Shown in pieces: positions 8,880-19,972 of a DNA stretch of 64,000 nt. The notes under the pieces were generated by a model that saw only the letters and a program-made list of their open reading frames with translations, ran no database searches and was not told where the DNA came from. Location: assembly GCA_945861275.1 (NCBI GenBank), contig CAMATZ010000010.1:62001-126000 (forward strand), in the 5' to 3' direction. Position 1 is the first letter of the stretch; each line of letters starts with the position of its first letter. The position numbers were made by a program, and so were the translations under genes. This DNA comes from Bordetella parapertussis (GTDB taxonomy: Bacteria; Pseudomonadota; Gammaproteobacteria; Burkholderiales; SG8-41).

Positions 8880-9002
8880 GGATTTGGTGGCGCAGAATGG
8901 CGTGAATTATTTTAGCACGCAGCCCGGCTAACACCGTGGGCGTGAAGCGGTAGCGTGCGCTGTGCGCACGATCAGGCATTGGTCCCGTGCGCACGACGCA
9001 TG

Positions 9003-10256
9003 CTACTCCCGCACAAGCACCGCCCCGAAAAATCCATCTGTGCCATGCTGATGCGGCGTGAGGCGCAGGTATTTGCCGGTGCGCAGCGCAATGTTTTGCT
9101 GCGCCAAAACGCTGTCGCAATCGACGATCCTGAATGCTGGATTCGCCGCGAGAAACGTTTCAACGATGGTTTCGTTTTCATCGAGCAGCAGGCTGCAGGT
9201 GGCGTACAGCACACGACCGCCGGGCTTTACCATTGCGGCTGCTGCGCGCAGTATTGCCGCTTGTTTGTGCGCGAGTTCTGCCACGCTTTGCAGCGACTGA
9301 CGCCATTTCAAATCCGGATTACGGCGCAGCGTGCCAAGACCGCTGCACGGCGCGTCGATCAGCACGCGGTCGGCCTTGCCCGCCAGCCGTTTGACGCGGA
9401 TGTCGTTTTCGCTGGCCAGCGTTTGCGGATGCACATTCGACAGTCCCGAGCGCGCGAGCCGCGGTTGCAGTTTCTTGAGCCGCGCGGCGGATACATCAAA
9501 CGCATAAAGCCGCCCGCGATTGTGCATGAGCGCGCCCAGCGCCAGTGTTTTGCCGCCCGCGCCGGCGCAAAAATCGATGACCAGATCGTGCCGTGTCGGC
9601 GCGAGCAGGCTGCACAATACCTGACTGCCTTCGTCCTGCACTTCAAGCGTGCCGTCGAGAAACAGCGGATGCCGGTTGATCGACGGCCGCCCGTCCAGGC
9701 GCAGGCCGTTGGGCGCGTACGGCGTGGGCGTTGCGGCAAGGCCATCGGCGGCGAGTTTGGCCATGACATCATCGCGCTTTGCACGCAGTGTGTTGACTCT
9801 CAAATCGAGCGGTGCAGGCTCGCTGAGGCTTTTGCCCAATGCCAAAATTTCTGTGTCCAGGCACTGGGTTTTGAGTTTTTCCACTACCCAGTCCGGCAGT
9901 TCGGCCTGTACCGCGAGCGGCAGGTCATGGGTAGTTACGGCTTTGATCGCGGCTGCCCTTTCAGCATCACCGCGCCGCAGTATGGGTTCGAGTTCGCGCG
10001 CATTGAGGCCTTGCACACGCGTGAGCCACGCGAGCAGAAGTTCGCGCGCGCGGCCGTCAGCGGTAAGATGGGCCAGCAGACGCTTTTTGCGCAGCACGCC
10101 AAACACTGCTTCAGCAACGAAAGCGCGATCCGCCGGGCCGAGTTCGCGATGTTCGCGAAAGTAGCGGCTGAGTATGGCATCCGCGGGAAAATCAAAACGC
10201 AACACGGCGACCAGTGCTGCGACAGCATGTTCAAACGGCGCGGCGGATATTTTCAA
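9003..10256 (-). CDS. rsmB: RsmB-like 16S rRNA (cytosine-C5) methyltransferase
   Basis: This 417-residue RNA m5C methyltransferase of the RsmB/NOP group uses S-adenosylmethionine. The N-terminal helical region (1-140) resembles the NusB-like domain of RsmB. The Rossmann domain has motif I DFCAGAGGKT (228-237), motif IV DAPCSGLGT (301-309, Cys304) and motif VI with the catalytic nucleophile Cys354 in YATCSL. It ends a minus-strand run after purM, purN and two DUF3108 genes, with 21 bases to the preceding gene. The N-terminal domain is more diverged than the catalytic one, so another RNA target within the RsmB/NOP group is possible. Confidence 0.88.
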   Translation of the reverse strand: MKISAAPFEHAVAALVAVLRFDFPADAILSRYFREHRELGPADRAFVAEAVFGVLRKKRLLAHLTADGRARELLLAWLTRVQGLNARELEPILRRGDAERAAAIKAVTTHDLPLAVQAELPDWVVEKLKTQCLDTEILALGKSLSEPAPLDLRVNTLRAKRDDVMAKLAADGLAATPTPYAPNGLRLDGRPSINRHPLFLDGTLEVQDEGSQVLCSLLAPTRHDLVIDFCAGAGGKTLALGALMHNRGRLYAFDVSAARLKKLQPRLARSGLSNVHPQTLASENDIRVKRLAGKADRVLIDAPCSGLGTLRRNPDLKWRQSLQSVAELAHKQAAILRAAAAMVKPGGRVLYATCSLLLDENETIVETFLAANPAFRIVDCDSVLAQQNIALRTGKYLRLTPHQHGTDGFFGAVLVRE

Positions 10257-10277
10257 TGGAATACGAATCCGCTGCGG

Positions 10278-11369
10278 CTACTTTTCGCCGAAGCTTATCT
10301 CCGTAACGACCTGTTCGCCGCCGGGCGTGCCGTCGCGCCCGATGAATCGAATGCGCACCGGCAGGAAATGATAATCGGCGCCAAGCCATACCTCGATGGT
10401 TTCACTGCCCGCGCGCCGCACTTGTTTCACCGGTAAAGCACGCACGTTGCCGAGCGGTGTTTCGATGGTTTCCTCGTCGAACACCTCGAGTTCGTAATTC
10501 TCAAAATAGACCCCGGTGGTGACGGGGATTTGCAGTCGTCCGCGCGGCGGGGGTGCTAACGACAGTTGATACATGAAACTTAACAAATCCTGCGCGCCCG
10601 CCGGCAGCGCGGAGTTTTTTTGATCGGCGGAGCGGCCAAATTGCAGCGTGCTTTTGTCCCAGTCAAACTGTGCGGTGGAATCGTCGGACTTGCCACTGAC
10701 CACCACTTTCGAGGTAAACGTTCGCGGCAGCAACCCGCGCTCGGTGACAATCCCGCTGCTGTGATATGTGCGCGGCCCGAAGCGCGTCAGCCGCGCAAGC
10801 CCCGTGGTTTGCGACAGGCTATCAAGCTTGTAGGTGTTGTCCACCGCCTCCCAGGTCTGTACGGTGCGGCCGACGGTGGTGGGCATGTTGCTCAAATAAT
10901 AATTGAGGCTGTAGGTGATGCGGCCGCGTGGCGGCAGCGTTTTGATGATCGCGGGTGCGGGCGTGAAGGTGGAGGGTGCTGCCATGGCGATTACCACCGG
11001 CTCAGGTGCGGGTGGCGCGGGGTGCTCCGGCGGCGCAACGGCAAGCGGCGCTTCGGCCTCCACCGCGGGTTCGGCGGCGGTGACCGGCAATGACCACGGC
11101 GCGGGCGCATCCGAAACCAGAGTGACAGGCGCCGCTGCGACGGGCGCTACGCGTGCAGGCCTGACGCGCGGCGCTTGCGTGACCGGCGGTTGCTGAGCAG
11201 GGGGCGTCAGCGGCGCGGTTTCGAGCCGCACCAGCAATGGCGGCGGATCAATTGGTGTTTGCGGCAGGCGCAGCCAGCCGCCCGACAGCGTGATGGCGTG
11301 CGCCAATACCGACAACACCAGTGCCGCCAGTAGCGGCGTGGCGCGCGCGCGGGTACGCCAGTCAGTCAC
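10278..11369 (-). CDS. DUF3108 protein with TonB-like N-terminus
   Basis: This is a 363-residue protein. An N-terminal membrane helix (about residues 13-34) is followed by a long Pro/Ala/Val-rich segment (about 38-140), as in TonB-like periplasm-spanning proteins. A C-terminal DUF3108 domain (about 150-360) follows, with GRITYSLNYYLS and the FDWDKSTLQF motif. It overlaps the preceding DUF3108 gene by four bases. The two share the domain but not the proline-rich spacer. DUF3108 is a periplasmic or outer-envelope beta-barrel-like fold of unknown role. The architecture suggests a domain held away from the inner membrane. Confidence 0.82.
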   Translation of the reverse strand: MTDWRTRARATPLLAALVLSVLAHAITLSGGWLRLPQTPIDPPPLLVRLETAPLTPPAQQPPVTQAPRVRPARVAPVAAAPVTLVSDAPAPWSLPVTAAEPAVEAEAPLAVAPPEHPAPPAPEPVVIAMAAPSTFTPAPAIIKTLPPRGRITYSLNYYLSNMPTTVGRTVQTWEAVDNTYKLDSLSQTTGLARLTRFGPRTYHSSGIVTERGLLPRTFTSKVVVSGKSDDSTAQFDWDKSTLQFGRSADQKNSALPAGAQDLLSFMYQLSLAPPPRGRLQIPVTTGVYFENYELEVFDEETIETPLGNVRALPVKQVRRAGSETIEVWLGADYHFLPVRIRFIGRDGTPGGEQVVTEISFGEK

Positions 11370-12097
11370 GGCGTGATGTCCAGTTGGGTGACGATTTGTT
11401 CATAACGCACGCCGTCGTCTTCGATGATCAGCACCTTGACCGGCAGGTTGCCGTACTCCGGCGCGATCCAGATTTCGGTGCCGGAATCATACGCTTCGCG
11501 TTGCTTGACCAGGTGTATGGTATTGAGCCGCTTGAACGGCGTGTCGATGGTGACATCGGGCTGTGCGCTATAACGGTAACGTTCGAGCTTGCGGCCATTG
11601 GTCATGGCGAAGTCAATGAACGGCGTTTTGGGTTGCACGGCGCGCACCGCGAACATCAGTTGATACATGATCGACAACCGGTCTTGCGCGCCCGGCGGCA
11701 AATCCAGCGCATGATTGAGGCCGTCGTGAATCAGCGTCAGTTTGCTGCTGGCCCAATCGAAATCCGCCGACATCGATTTGCCCGATTGGCGGCCTTCGAA
11801 GCGCTGCGGGCGCAGACCGTTTTTGGTCAACTCACCCACACTCACGAAGCGCACCGGTTCGCGCTGGAACAGCGCGAACAGGCCGCTGGCGCGCGCTTCG
11901 CTGGTCGCGCGGTAAGTGCCGTTTTTGGCTTCAAACAGCTCGCTGATCGTGCCGAGCGGTATACCGTTGCGAAACAGGTTGTAGGTAATCGATGCCGAGG
12001 CCGGTGCCGCGGCGTTTGCGCTTGACAGCGTCATCAGCAGCGCCGCAAACAGTCCGGTTCGCCACGCGAGAGACAATAGTTTATTGTTTAAAATCAT
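11366..12097 (-). CDS. DUF3108 periplasmic protein
   Basis: This 243-residue protein has a cleavable-looking signal peptide (residues 1-29, ending SSANAAAPA) and a single DUF3108 domain (SITYNLFRNGIPLGTISELF, then ADFDWASSKLTL). It lies 10 bases downstream of purN, and its stop overlaps the start of the TonB-like DUF3108 gene. The tandem arrangement suggests duplication followed by acquisition of a proline-rich spacer in the second copy. The linkage to purine genes is positional, with no evident metabolic link. Function unknown. Confidence 0.85.
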   Translation of the reverse strand: MILNNKLLSLAWRTGLFAALLMTLSSANAAAPASASITYNLFRNGIPLGTISELFEAKNGTYRATSEARASGLFALFQREPVRFVSVGELTKNGLRPQRFEGRQSGKSMSADFDWASSKLTLIHDGLNHALDLPPGAQDRLSIMYQLMFAVRAVQPKTPFIDFAMTNGRKLERYRYSAQPDVTIDTPFKRLNTIHLVKQREAYDSGTEIWIAPEYGNLPVKVLIIEDDGVRYEQIVTQLDITP

Positions 12098-12107
12098 ACA
12101 GTTACGA

Positions 12108-12749
12108 TTAATCGCCCAGTGCAGGCGAAATTAGTTCGCCACGTGCTGGTGCAACTCTGTCGCAGACCACGACACCGCTGTCGTCGAGGTTCACGCGGCC
12201 TTCGCAAATCCAGCGGATCGCCTGCGGATAAATGCGGTGTTCTGCGGCCAGCACGCGTGCGGCGAGCGTGTCCTCATCGTCCGCTGCGAGCACCGGTACC
12301 GCCGCCTGTATGATGATCGGCCCGCTGTCCAGACCCGGCGTTACAAAATGCACCGTGCAACCGTGGACGCGCACACCCGCTTCGAGCGCACGCTGATGCG
12401 TATGCATGCCGGGGAAGGACGGCAACAGAGAAGGGTGAATGTTGATCATACGTCCTGAATAACGTGTGACGAATGCTTCGGTTAACACGCGCATGAAGCC
12501 CGCCAGCACGATTAAATCGGGTTGATGGCGGTCGATTTCAGCGGCAAGCGCAGTGTCAAATGCGCTGCGGCTGGCGAACGCGCTGTGCGGCACGACGGCG
12601 GTGGGCATAGAGTGGCTTTGCGCAGTGACGAGTCCCCTGGCGTTGGGTTGATTACTAATCACCGCCGCAATGTGCAGCGGCAGGTGCGCATTGAAGATCG
12701 CCTCCATGTTCGAGCCGCGGCCGGAAATCAGGATGACGATTTTTTTCAT
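12108..12749 (-). CDS. purN: Phosphoribosylglycinamide formyltransferase
   Basis: This 213-residue enzyme transfers the formyl group of 10-formyl-THF to GAR in step three of de novo purine synthesis. It starts MKKIVILISGRGSNMEAI. The catalytic Asn-His-Asp set is in GRMINIHPSLLPSFPG (Asn/His near residues 107-109) and HFVTPGLDSGPII (Asp near 145). The order purM-purN on the same strand with 13 bases between them is standard. Length and motifs are normal. Confidence 0.97.
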   Translation of the reverse strand: MKKIVILISGRGSNMEAIFNAHLPLHIAAVISNQPNARGLVTAQSHSMPTAVVPHSAFASRSAFDTALAAEIDRHQPDLIVLAGFMRVLTEAFVTRYSGRMINIHPSLLPSFPGMHTHQRALEAGVRVHGCTVHFVTPGLDSGPIIIQAAVPVLAADDEDTLAARVLAAEHRIYPQAIRWICEGRVNLDDSGVVVCDRVAPARGELISPALGD

Positions 12750-12762
12750 GGATTGTTAGCAC

Positions 12763-13818
12763 TTATACAACAACGGTTTGCGGCGCACCCCGTGCGCGCC
12801 GCACCACCTCGCCGATGCGCCACACGCGTTCGCCGGCGCGAGTGAGCAGCGCCTGAGCCCTGGCAGCATCGCGCGCATCGACCACGATGATCATGCCGAT
12901 GCCGCAATTGAATACGCGGTGCATTTCGTTGTCGGCCACGTTGCCTTGCTGTTGCAGCCAGCTGAACAGCGGCGGCATCGGCCATGCGCTTTTGTCGATA
13001 CGCGCGCTTAATCCCGCAGACAACACGCGCGGAATATTTTCCACCAGCCCGCCGCCGGTGATGTGCGCCAGACCTTTCAGGGGCACTTTTTTGGCCAAGG
13101 CCAGCACCGGTTTCACGTAAATGCGCGTGGGCGCGAGGATCAAATCTTTCAGCGGCCGGCCGGCCAGCTTGCTCGATAAATTAGTGCGTTTGTTGCTGAT
13201 AATCTTGCGTATCAGCGAGTAGCCGTTGGAATGCGCGCCGTTGCTCGCCAGTCCCAGAATCACGTCGCCGGACTTAATGCTTTTTCCATCAATGATTTTG
13301 GATTTTTCCACCACGCCCACGGCAAAACCCGCCAGATCGTATTCGCCCGCCAGGTACATGCCGGGCATCTCCGCGGTCTCGCCGCCGATCAGTGCGCAGC
13401 CCGCTTGTTCACAACCGGCCGCGATGCCCTTGACCACTTGCGTGGCGGATTTCACATCCAGCTTGCCACAGCCGTAATAATCCAGAAAAAACAGCGGTTC
13501 TGCGCCCAGCGTCAGAATATCGTTCACGCTCATCGCCACCAGATCGATGCCGACGGTATCGTGGCGCTTCAGTTGGAATGCGAGTTTGAGTTTGGTACCC
13601 ACACCGTCGGTGCCGGCAACCAGCACCGGCTCTTTATAGCTGCGGGGCACGCGAAACAGCGCACCAAAGCCGCCGATGCCGGCCAACACGCCAGGGCGCA
13701 GGGTGCGCCTGGCAAAGGGCTTGATGTTTGCGACCAGACTATCACCGGCGTCGATGTCCACGCCGGCGTCGCGGTAGGTCAAAGCTTTGGAAGTGATAGA
13801 TTTAATGCGCTTTTTCAC
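12763..13818 (-). CDS. purM: Phosphoribosylformylglycinamidine cyclo-ligase
   Basis: This 351-residue AIR synthetase converts FGAM to AIR with ATP. It has the family-typical [11 protein letters not shown] near the N-terminus, [12 protein letters not shown], the nucleotide/phosphate loop around [15 protein letters not shown], and [14 protein letters not shown]. The start codon here is GTG with only a weak GGGA upstream. A later start would cut into the conserved N-terminus. It is the first gene of the run purM-purN-DUF3108-DUF3108-rsmB and diverges from leuA. Confidence 0.96.
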   Translation of the reverse strand: MKKRIKSITSKALTYRDAGVDIDAGDSLVANIKPFARRTLRPGVLAGIGGFGALFRVPRSYKEPVLVAGTDGVGTKLKLAFQLKRHDTVGIDLVAMSVNDILTLGAEPLFFLDYYGCGKLDVKSATQVVKGIAAGCEQAGCALIGGETAEMPGMYLAGEYDLAGFAVGVVEKSKIIDGKSIKSGDVILGLASNGAHSNGYSLIRKIISNKRTNLSSKLAGRPLKDLILAPTRIYVKPVLALAKKVPLKGLAHITGGGLVENIPRVLSAGLSARIDKSAWPMPPLFSWLQQQGNVADNEMHRVFNCGIGMIIVVDARDAARAQALLTRAGERVWRIGEVVRRARGAPQTVVV

Positions 13819-13838
13819 ACAGTTTCCCGTAAGGAGGG

Positions 13839-13854
13839 GCGGTATAAGTACCGC
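13839..13854. promoter_or_regulatory. Perfect short palindrome upstream of purM
   Basis: GCGGTA-TAAG-TACCGC is a perfect 6-bp stem with a 4-base loop, 21-36 bases upstream of the purM GTG. It could form a 5' UTR hairpin or an operator. It does not match the E. coli PurR box. Confidence 0.3.
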
Positions 13855-13937
13855 TGCGTTGATGGCGATTTCGCTCAGCCGTTATTATCGCCGAAGCCGC
13901 CGCCGCGTGCCGTCTGCGCGGGGCTGCCGCACCGTGC

Positions 13938-13966
13938 TTGCGCAGCCGGGAAAAAGTCTTTATATT
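13938..13966 (+). promoter_or_regulatory. Putative leuA promoter
   Basis: TTGCGC (13938-13943) and TATATT (13961-13966) are 17 bases apart in the purM-leuA divergent gap. Transcription would start near 13973, about 205 bases ahead of leuA. That leaves a long leader containing the Leu-rich ORF and the hairpin described below. Confidence 0.5.
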
Positions 13967-13974
13967 TCGTCGCT

Positions 13975-14070
13975 ATGAGTTATTCATCACAGGCCATCGC
14001 AGTGTTAGCACTGCTTCTTTCGACCAGCCTTCTGCTGGCCGGCCTGCTGCTGCGCGCAAGCGCAAACTAA
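13975..14070 (+). CDS. Possible leucine-rich leader peptide of leuA
   Basis: This 31-codon ORF contains ten leucines in the pattern L-A-LLL-STS-LLL-AG-LLL-R, between a plausible promoter and leuA. A perfect hairpin follows 28 bases after its stop. This resembles leader peptides of leucine operons, where stalling at Leu codons controls attenuation. Against it, there is no Shine-Dalgarno sequence, the predicted transcript start is almost at the ATG, and a Leu/Ala-rich peptide could equally be a small membrane peptide or chance. Leu codons are mixed (CTG, CTT, TTA), not uniformly rare. I list it as a hypothesis. Confidence 0.35.
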   Translation: MSYSSQAIAVLALLLSTSLLLAGLLLRASAN

Positions 14071-14098
14071 ACTTATCCCCCAATTTGCAGTACCCGGT

Positions 14099-14130
14099 CT
14101 GGCACCCAGTGCCAGGAATCCAGTATTTTT
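14099..14130 (+). promoter_or_regulatory. Possible attenuator hairpin before leuA
   Basis: CTGGCAC (14099-14105), loop CCA and GTGCCAG (14109-14115) form a perfect 7-bp stem. Five T follow at 14126-14130, but ten bases after the stem, so it is not a textbook terminator. The first arm could also pair with the later CCAG at about 14119, an alternative fold of the kind used in attenuation. Confidence 0.35.
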
Positions 14131-14177
14131 CGCCTTGGCGTTAAGCGTTCAAGGCAAAAGCAGCAACGGAGAACATC

Positions 14178-15719
14178 ATGGCTAAAGAGAAACTCATCAT
14201 ATTTGACACCACCATGCGCGACGGCGAACAAAGCCCCGGCGCATCGATGTCCAAGGAAGAAAAATTACGCATTGCCCGTCACCTGGAACGTATGCATGTG
14301 GACGTTATCGAAGCGGGTTTTCCCGCATCGAGCGACGGCGATTTCGAGGCGGTGCAGGCGGTGGCGCGCGCGATCAAGGACAGCACCGTTTGCGGCCTCG
14401 CGCGCGCCAACGAAAGTGATGTGCACCGCTGCGGCGAAGCGGTGCGTGTCGCAAGGTCGCCGCGGCTGCACACCTTTATCGCCACCTCGCCCATCCACAT
14501 GGAAAAAAAGCTGCGCATGGAGCCCACACAAGTGGTCGATCAGGCCGTGCGTGCCATTCGATGGGCCAGCGCATACACCGACAACATCGAGTTTTCACCG
14601 GAAGATGCGGGCCGCTCGGATATCGATTTTTTGTGCCGCATTATCGAGCAGGCGATCAAGGCGGGGGCGAACACCATCAATGTGCCGGACACCGTTGGTT
14701 ACACGCTGCCGGAGCAATTCGGCGGCTTGATCAAGACCCTGCGCGAGCGTATTCCGAATTCCGACAAAGCCGTGTGGTCGGTGCATTGCCATAACGATTT
14801 GGGTTTGGCGGTGGCCAATTCGTTGTCCGCCGTGATGAATGGCGCGCGTCAGGTCGAATGCACGATCAACGGGCTGGGCGAGCGCGCGGGTAATGCGTCG
14901 CTGGAAGAAATCGTGATGGCGGTGCGCACGCGGCAGGATATTTTTACCTGCGACACCGGAATCGACGCCACGCAAATTGTGTCCGCATCGAAGCTGGTGT
15001 CAGGCATTACCGGTTACCCGGTGCAGCCCAACAAAGCGGTGGTCGGCGCCAATGCGTTCGCGCATGAATCCGGTATCCATCAGGATGGCGTATTGAAGCA
15101 TCGCGAAACCTACGAAATCATGAGTGCGGAATCGGTGGGTTGGAAAACCAATCGCCTCACCCTGGGCAAACTCTCCGGCCGCAGCGCGTTTAAGTCACGC
15201 CTGCTCGAGTTGGGCATCCAGCTTGAATCCGAAGAGCTGCTCAACGCAGCGTTCAAGCGCTTCAAGGATCTCGCCGACAAAAAGCGCGAAATTCTGGACG
15301 AAGACCTGCAAGCGCTGATTACCGAAGAGGAAATCGAGCATGTCGAGAACCAGCACTGGCGGCTGGTGTCGCTGACCGCGCACTCCGAAACGGGCGAGCC
15401 GCCGTACGCAAAAATCGTGATCGCCGAGGCCGGCAAAGAGCGCACCTGCGAAGCGCAGGGCAGCGGTCCGGTGGACGCTGCGTTTAAGGCGGTGGAATCG
15501 GTCGCCAACAGCGGCGCGTCGCTGCTGCTGTACTCGGTGAACAACATCACCAGCGGCACCGACTCACAGGGCGAAGTGACGGTGCGCTTGTCGAAAGAAG
15601 GCCGCATCGTCAACGGCCAGGGCGCGGATACCGACATCGTGGTGGCGTCGGCCAAGGCTTATATCAATGCCCTGAACAAGCTCGCTTCGAAGCGCGAGCG
15701 GGTGAATCCGCAGGTGTGA
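14178..15719 (+). CDS. leuA: 2-isopropylmalate synthase
   Basis: This 513-residue enzyme condenses acetyl-CoA with 2-oxoisovalerate, the first committed step of leucine synthesis. The catalytic TIM barrel begins [17 protein letters not shown], and the metal-binding [12 protein letters not shown] lies near residue 203. The C-terminal third (from about residue 390) is the LeuA dimer/leucine-feedback domain. ACGGAGAA precedes the ATG. The GxGERAGN motif ([14 protein letters not shown]) supports LeuA rather than homocitrate or citramalate synthase. No other leu genes are adjacent. The upstream region may hold a leader regulatory element. Confidence 0.96.
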   Translation: MAKEKLIIFDTTMRDGEQSPGASMSKEEKLRIARHLERMHVDVIEAGFPASSDGDFEAVQAVARAIKDSTVCGLARANESDVHRCGEAVRVARSPRLHTFIATSPIHMEKKLRMEPTQVVDQAVRAIRWASAYTDNIEFSPEDAGRSDIDFLCRIIEQAIKAGANTINVPDTVGYTLPEQFGGLIKTLRERIPNSDKAVWSVHCHNDLGLAVANSLSAVMNGARQVECTINGLGERAGNASLEEIVMAVRTRQDIFTCDTGIDATQIVSASKLVSGITGYPVQPNKAVVGANAFAHESGIHQDGVLKHRETYEIMSAESVGWKTNRLTLGKLSGRSAFKSRLLELGIQLESEELLNAAFKRFKDLADKKREILDEDLQALITEEEIEHVENQHWRLVSLTAHSETGEPPYAKIVIAEAGKERTCEAQGSGPVDAAFKAVESVANSGASLLLYSVNNITSGTDSQGEVTVRLSKEGRIVNGQGADTDIVVASAKAYINALNKLASKRERVNPQV

Positions 15720-15738
15720 TAAGTATTTGTTTTCAGGG

Positions 15739-16083
15739 TTAGAGCATTTTGCCGGCTCGCCGCACATAGAGAATCGCGCTGGTGAAAAGCGCCAGCGTCA
15801 GTGCGATTTCTACGCCCGCGAGCTGCGCCGACAGGCCCTTGTCGGTGCAGGCGCGCACCACGCCTTCTACGAAGTAAACGATGATGAACAAGGTCATCCA
15901 GCGATGGGTATAGACCTTGCCGCGCAGAATGCCGAACAGCGGTATCAGTAGTGGCAGTGCTTTCAGCACCAGCCACGAGCCGCCCGCGCGCTGCGGCGCG
16001 AGCCACAATTCCCACGCCACACACAGCGCGATCAAGGCGATGAGACTGGCACTGGTGATTGCGTTTAGGGTGCGTGCGTTCAC
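15739..16083 (-). CDS. DUF2069 membrane protein
   Basis: This 114-residue protein has four predicted membrane helices (about residues 9-29, 36-54, 60-80, 87-106). The motif LPLLIPLFGILRGKVYTHRW is characteristic of the DUF2069 family of small proteobacterial inner-membrane proteins. Its start overlaps the stop of the HugZ-like gene by four bases, and its stop lies 19 bases from the convergent leuA stop. Function unknown. In other proteobacteria it is often next to wrbA, which lies about 2 kb upstream on the same strand here. Confidence 0.85.
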   Translation of the reverse strand: MNARTLNAITSASLIALIALCVAWELWLAPQRAGGSWLVLKALPLLIPLFGILRGKVYTHRWMTLFIIVYFVEGVVRACTDKGLSAQLAGVEIALTLALFTSAILYVRRAGKML

Positions 16084-16778
16084 GCTGCTCTCGCTTTTTG
16101 CGCCAGCGCAATCAGCGCTGCGCGTGCGGCCTCGGCGCTGGTCACCGGCGTATCGAAATTGAAACGCAGCGTTTTGCCGTCCGCGTTTAAATCGAAGCCG
16201 TCACAGTCGATGCCGGTCATTTCTGCCGCTTTAACCTCAGGCGCTTTTTGCAGGCGGCAGTAGTCGCGCAAGGTGTGCGCATGATCGGTGTTCACGTGAT
16301 CGAGGATACTCGCCTCGTCTTCAGCAAGCGAATTCGCTGGCGGCGCGTAGGCCTCGCGGCTTACCCAATGCACCTTGGCGAAGCCTGCGATTGCGCGCAA
16401 GGTCACTGGCACGATGCGCCAGAATTCAAAGTCCAGTTGCGTGCGATAGCCGCGCGTGGCGGGAAAAAAGCGCTCGTAACGCGGCTCGATAATTTCTGGA
16501 TGGGCTATGCGCTGCGCGTGCCCGATCAGGGTAGCCCGCGCCTGCGCCTGCACGTCGTCACCAGCCTCGTGTATCAGCAGGCTTACACGTGCGTCGCCCA
16601 TAAGATTTTTAGTGTGTTCCGCCAAGCGGCTGATCAGCAACACCGGGCAGGCTTCGTGATCGAGCGCATAAGGCACGACCGAGCCGAAGGGGTAGCCTTC
16701 CACCGCGCGTGAGTGCGTGGATAACAGCCCGTAGCGATGGGCGCGCAGCCAGCAGCGGGCATCACAAGCGAGGTTCAT
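16080..16778 (-). CDS. HugZ-like heme/flavin split-barrel protein
   Basis: This 232-residue protein has an N-terminal pyridoxamine 5'-phosphate oxidase-like split barrel (about residues 5-150), with GLLSTHSRAVEGYPFGSVVP and the conserved ISRLAEHTKNLMGDARVSL. A DUF2470 domain (about 160-230) contains the NTDHAHTLRDYC motif. This two-domain layout is that of HugZ/HutZ-type heme-utilisation proteins, and some relatives bind heme or flavin. No heme uptake genes lie nearby, so heme degradation is only one possibility. It overlaps the DUF2069 gene by four bases. Confidence 0.85.
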   Translation of the reverse strand: MNLACDARCWLRAHRYGLLSTHSRAVEGYPFGSVVPYALDHEACPVLLISRLAEHTKNLMGDARVSLLIHEAGDDVQAQARATLIGHAQRIAHPEIIEPRYERFFPATRGYRTQLDFEFWRIVPVTLRAIAGFAKVHWVSREAYAPPANSLAEDEASILDHVNTDHAHTLRDYCRLQKAPEVKAAEMTGIDCDGFDLNADGKTLRFNFDTPVTSAEAARAALIALAQKARAA

Positions 16779-16828
16779 GGTCTTCGCTTCCTTGTTTGAC
16801 TCAATGTTTACGCCAGGGTGCGCACACC

Positions 16829-17908
16829 CTACATCTTTGCCATGACCAGCCTCGAAAACCGCTCCATCACCTCGTAGCGCCGCTCGAATGGCGGATGGAA
16901 GGTAATCTGCTTCAATCCCTGTCGCTCAAGCTGCCGCAACTGCTCCACCAGTTCGGGCGGCTCGCCGACGATGCAAAAGGCGCGCACGATCTCGGGCGTG
17001 ATAAAGCGCACCTCTTCGGAATCTATGGCGGCGTAATGGCTTGCATGCATGGTCAGGTGTGCGTCACTCGCGGCGCGGGCGCGGCGAAACTCGGCGTATT
17101 CGTTCCATACAGAGCGCACGTAAGGCGGCGGTTCCTTGCCCGTCTCGCGCACCCAATCCACCAGGTAATGGAAGTTGGTCATCACCGCTGGACCGATCTC
17201 GCCGATCACGCGCGACGATGTGAGCGACTCGCCCGGCTCCAGCATCAGCATGTTGACCATGGCCGCGGTATGAAAATCGGCAGGCAACGTGCGCCCGGCA
17301 CATGCCGCGCCGTGCCGCACGTTGGCGATGGCTTCGGCGAAGGTGCCGCCGCGCGGGAACGTGGTGCACAGCCCATCGGCCACCTCGCCGGCCACCGCCT
17401 GCGCCAGCGGTCCGTTCGCGGCCACGTGTATGGGCGGGGGAGGCTCGAGCCGGACGTGGTTTTGCTCAAGCGAAGTGAAGCGTACCGGGTGCGCTTCACC
17501 ACCCGTTGCGCCGGGCGCACCGGGTGCATAGGCGACCTCTTCGCCATGCACAAGAGCGCGCACAATGCGCACATACTCCCGCAACGCCCTGGCGCCGGTT
17601 GGGCGCAGCCCCAGCATGCGCATGGCCGTATTGCCCGCGCCGAAAATGGCGAAGGTGCGGCCGGGGGCCAGCGCGTTGACGGTTGCCACACCGTTGGCCG
17701 CTTCGGGCGCGAGCCGCATCCCGCATACGGCCACCCCGGCGCCGATCTGGATGCTGCGGGTCTGCAGTGCCACCGCCGCCATCGTTGCGAACAGGTTCGA
17801 GCGCAGCAGCGGGCTATCGGTGACCCAGCAGCGCGTGAAGCCGAGCCGTTCGCCATGCTGCGCGAAATCAATAGCCGAGATATGACCAACGCTGACGCCA
17901 AACTCCAT
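16829..17908 (-). CDS. LLM-class flavin-dependent oxidoreductase
   Basis: This 359-residue luciferase-like monooxygenase family protein has a TIM barrel beginning MEFGVSVGHISAIDFAQHGE. The strand-helix segment GFTRCWVTDSPLLRSNLF and the ATVNALAPGRTFAIFGAGN region are typical of F420/FMN-dependent members. The C-terminus ends in the common VEQLRQLERQGLKQITFHP segment. It stands between a HugZ-like and a WrbA-like gene on the same strand, making three flavin/redox genes in a row. Substrate and choice of FMN or F420 cannot be deduced. Confidence 0.85.
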   Translation of the reverse strand: MEFGVSVGHISAIDFAQHGERLGFTRCWVTDSPLLRSNLFATMAAVALQTRSIQIGAGVAVCGMRLAPEAANGVATVNALAPGRTFAIFGAGNTAMRMLGLRPTGARALREYVRIVRALVHGEEVAYAPGAPGATGGEAHPVRFTSLEQNHVRLEPPPPIHVAANGPLAQAVAGEVADGLCTTFPRGGTFAEAIANVRHGAACAGRTLPADFHTAAMVNMLMLEPGESLTSSRVIGEIGPAVMTNFHYLVDWVRETGKEPPPYVRSVWNEYAEFRRARAASDAHLTMHASHYAAIDSEEVRFITPEIVRAFCIVGEPPELVEQLRQLERQGLKQITFHPPFERRYEVMERFSRLVMAKM

Positions 17909-18072
17909 GGGGCAACTCCAAAGGTTCGAGATTAATGCAGCTTAGCCTATCATTTTCGGCGCGGCAGTTGGCGCCGTACGGTCAACAGTGCTCCGCCCGG
18001 CGAACTCAACCGTAGTGTCATTTGGCCAACCAATCAAGGGTGTCCAGCCGCCGTTGACGCAAGTTGCCGGGC

Positions 18073-19968
<1,896 letters not shown>

Positions 19969-19972
19969 GGAA

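Noticed and set aside
8955-10436. A 493-codon plus-strand ORF opposite rsmB
   Set aside because: It covers a gene with complete methyltransferase motifs on the minus strand; the plus-strand translation is low-complexity and has no domain.
13862-13978. A 38-codon ORF overlapping the leucine-rich leader by ATGA
   Set aside because: No ribosome-binding site at a usable distance; the basic composition suggests chance, although the overlap was tempting as translational coupling.
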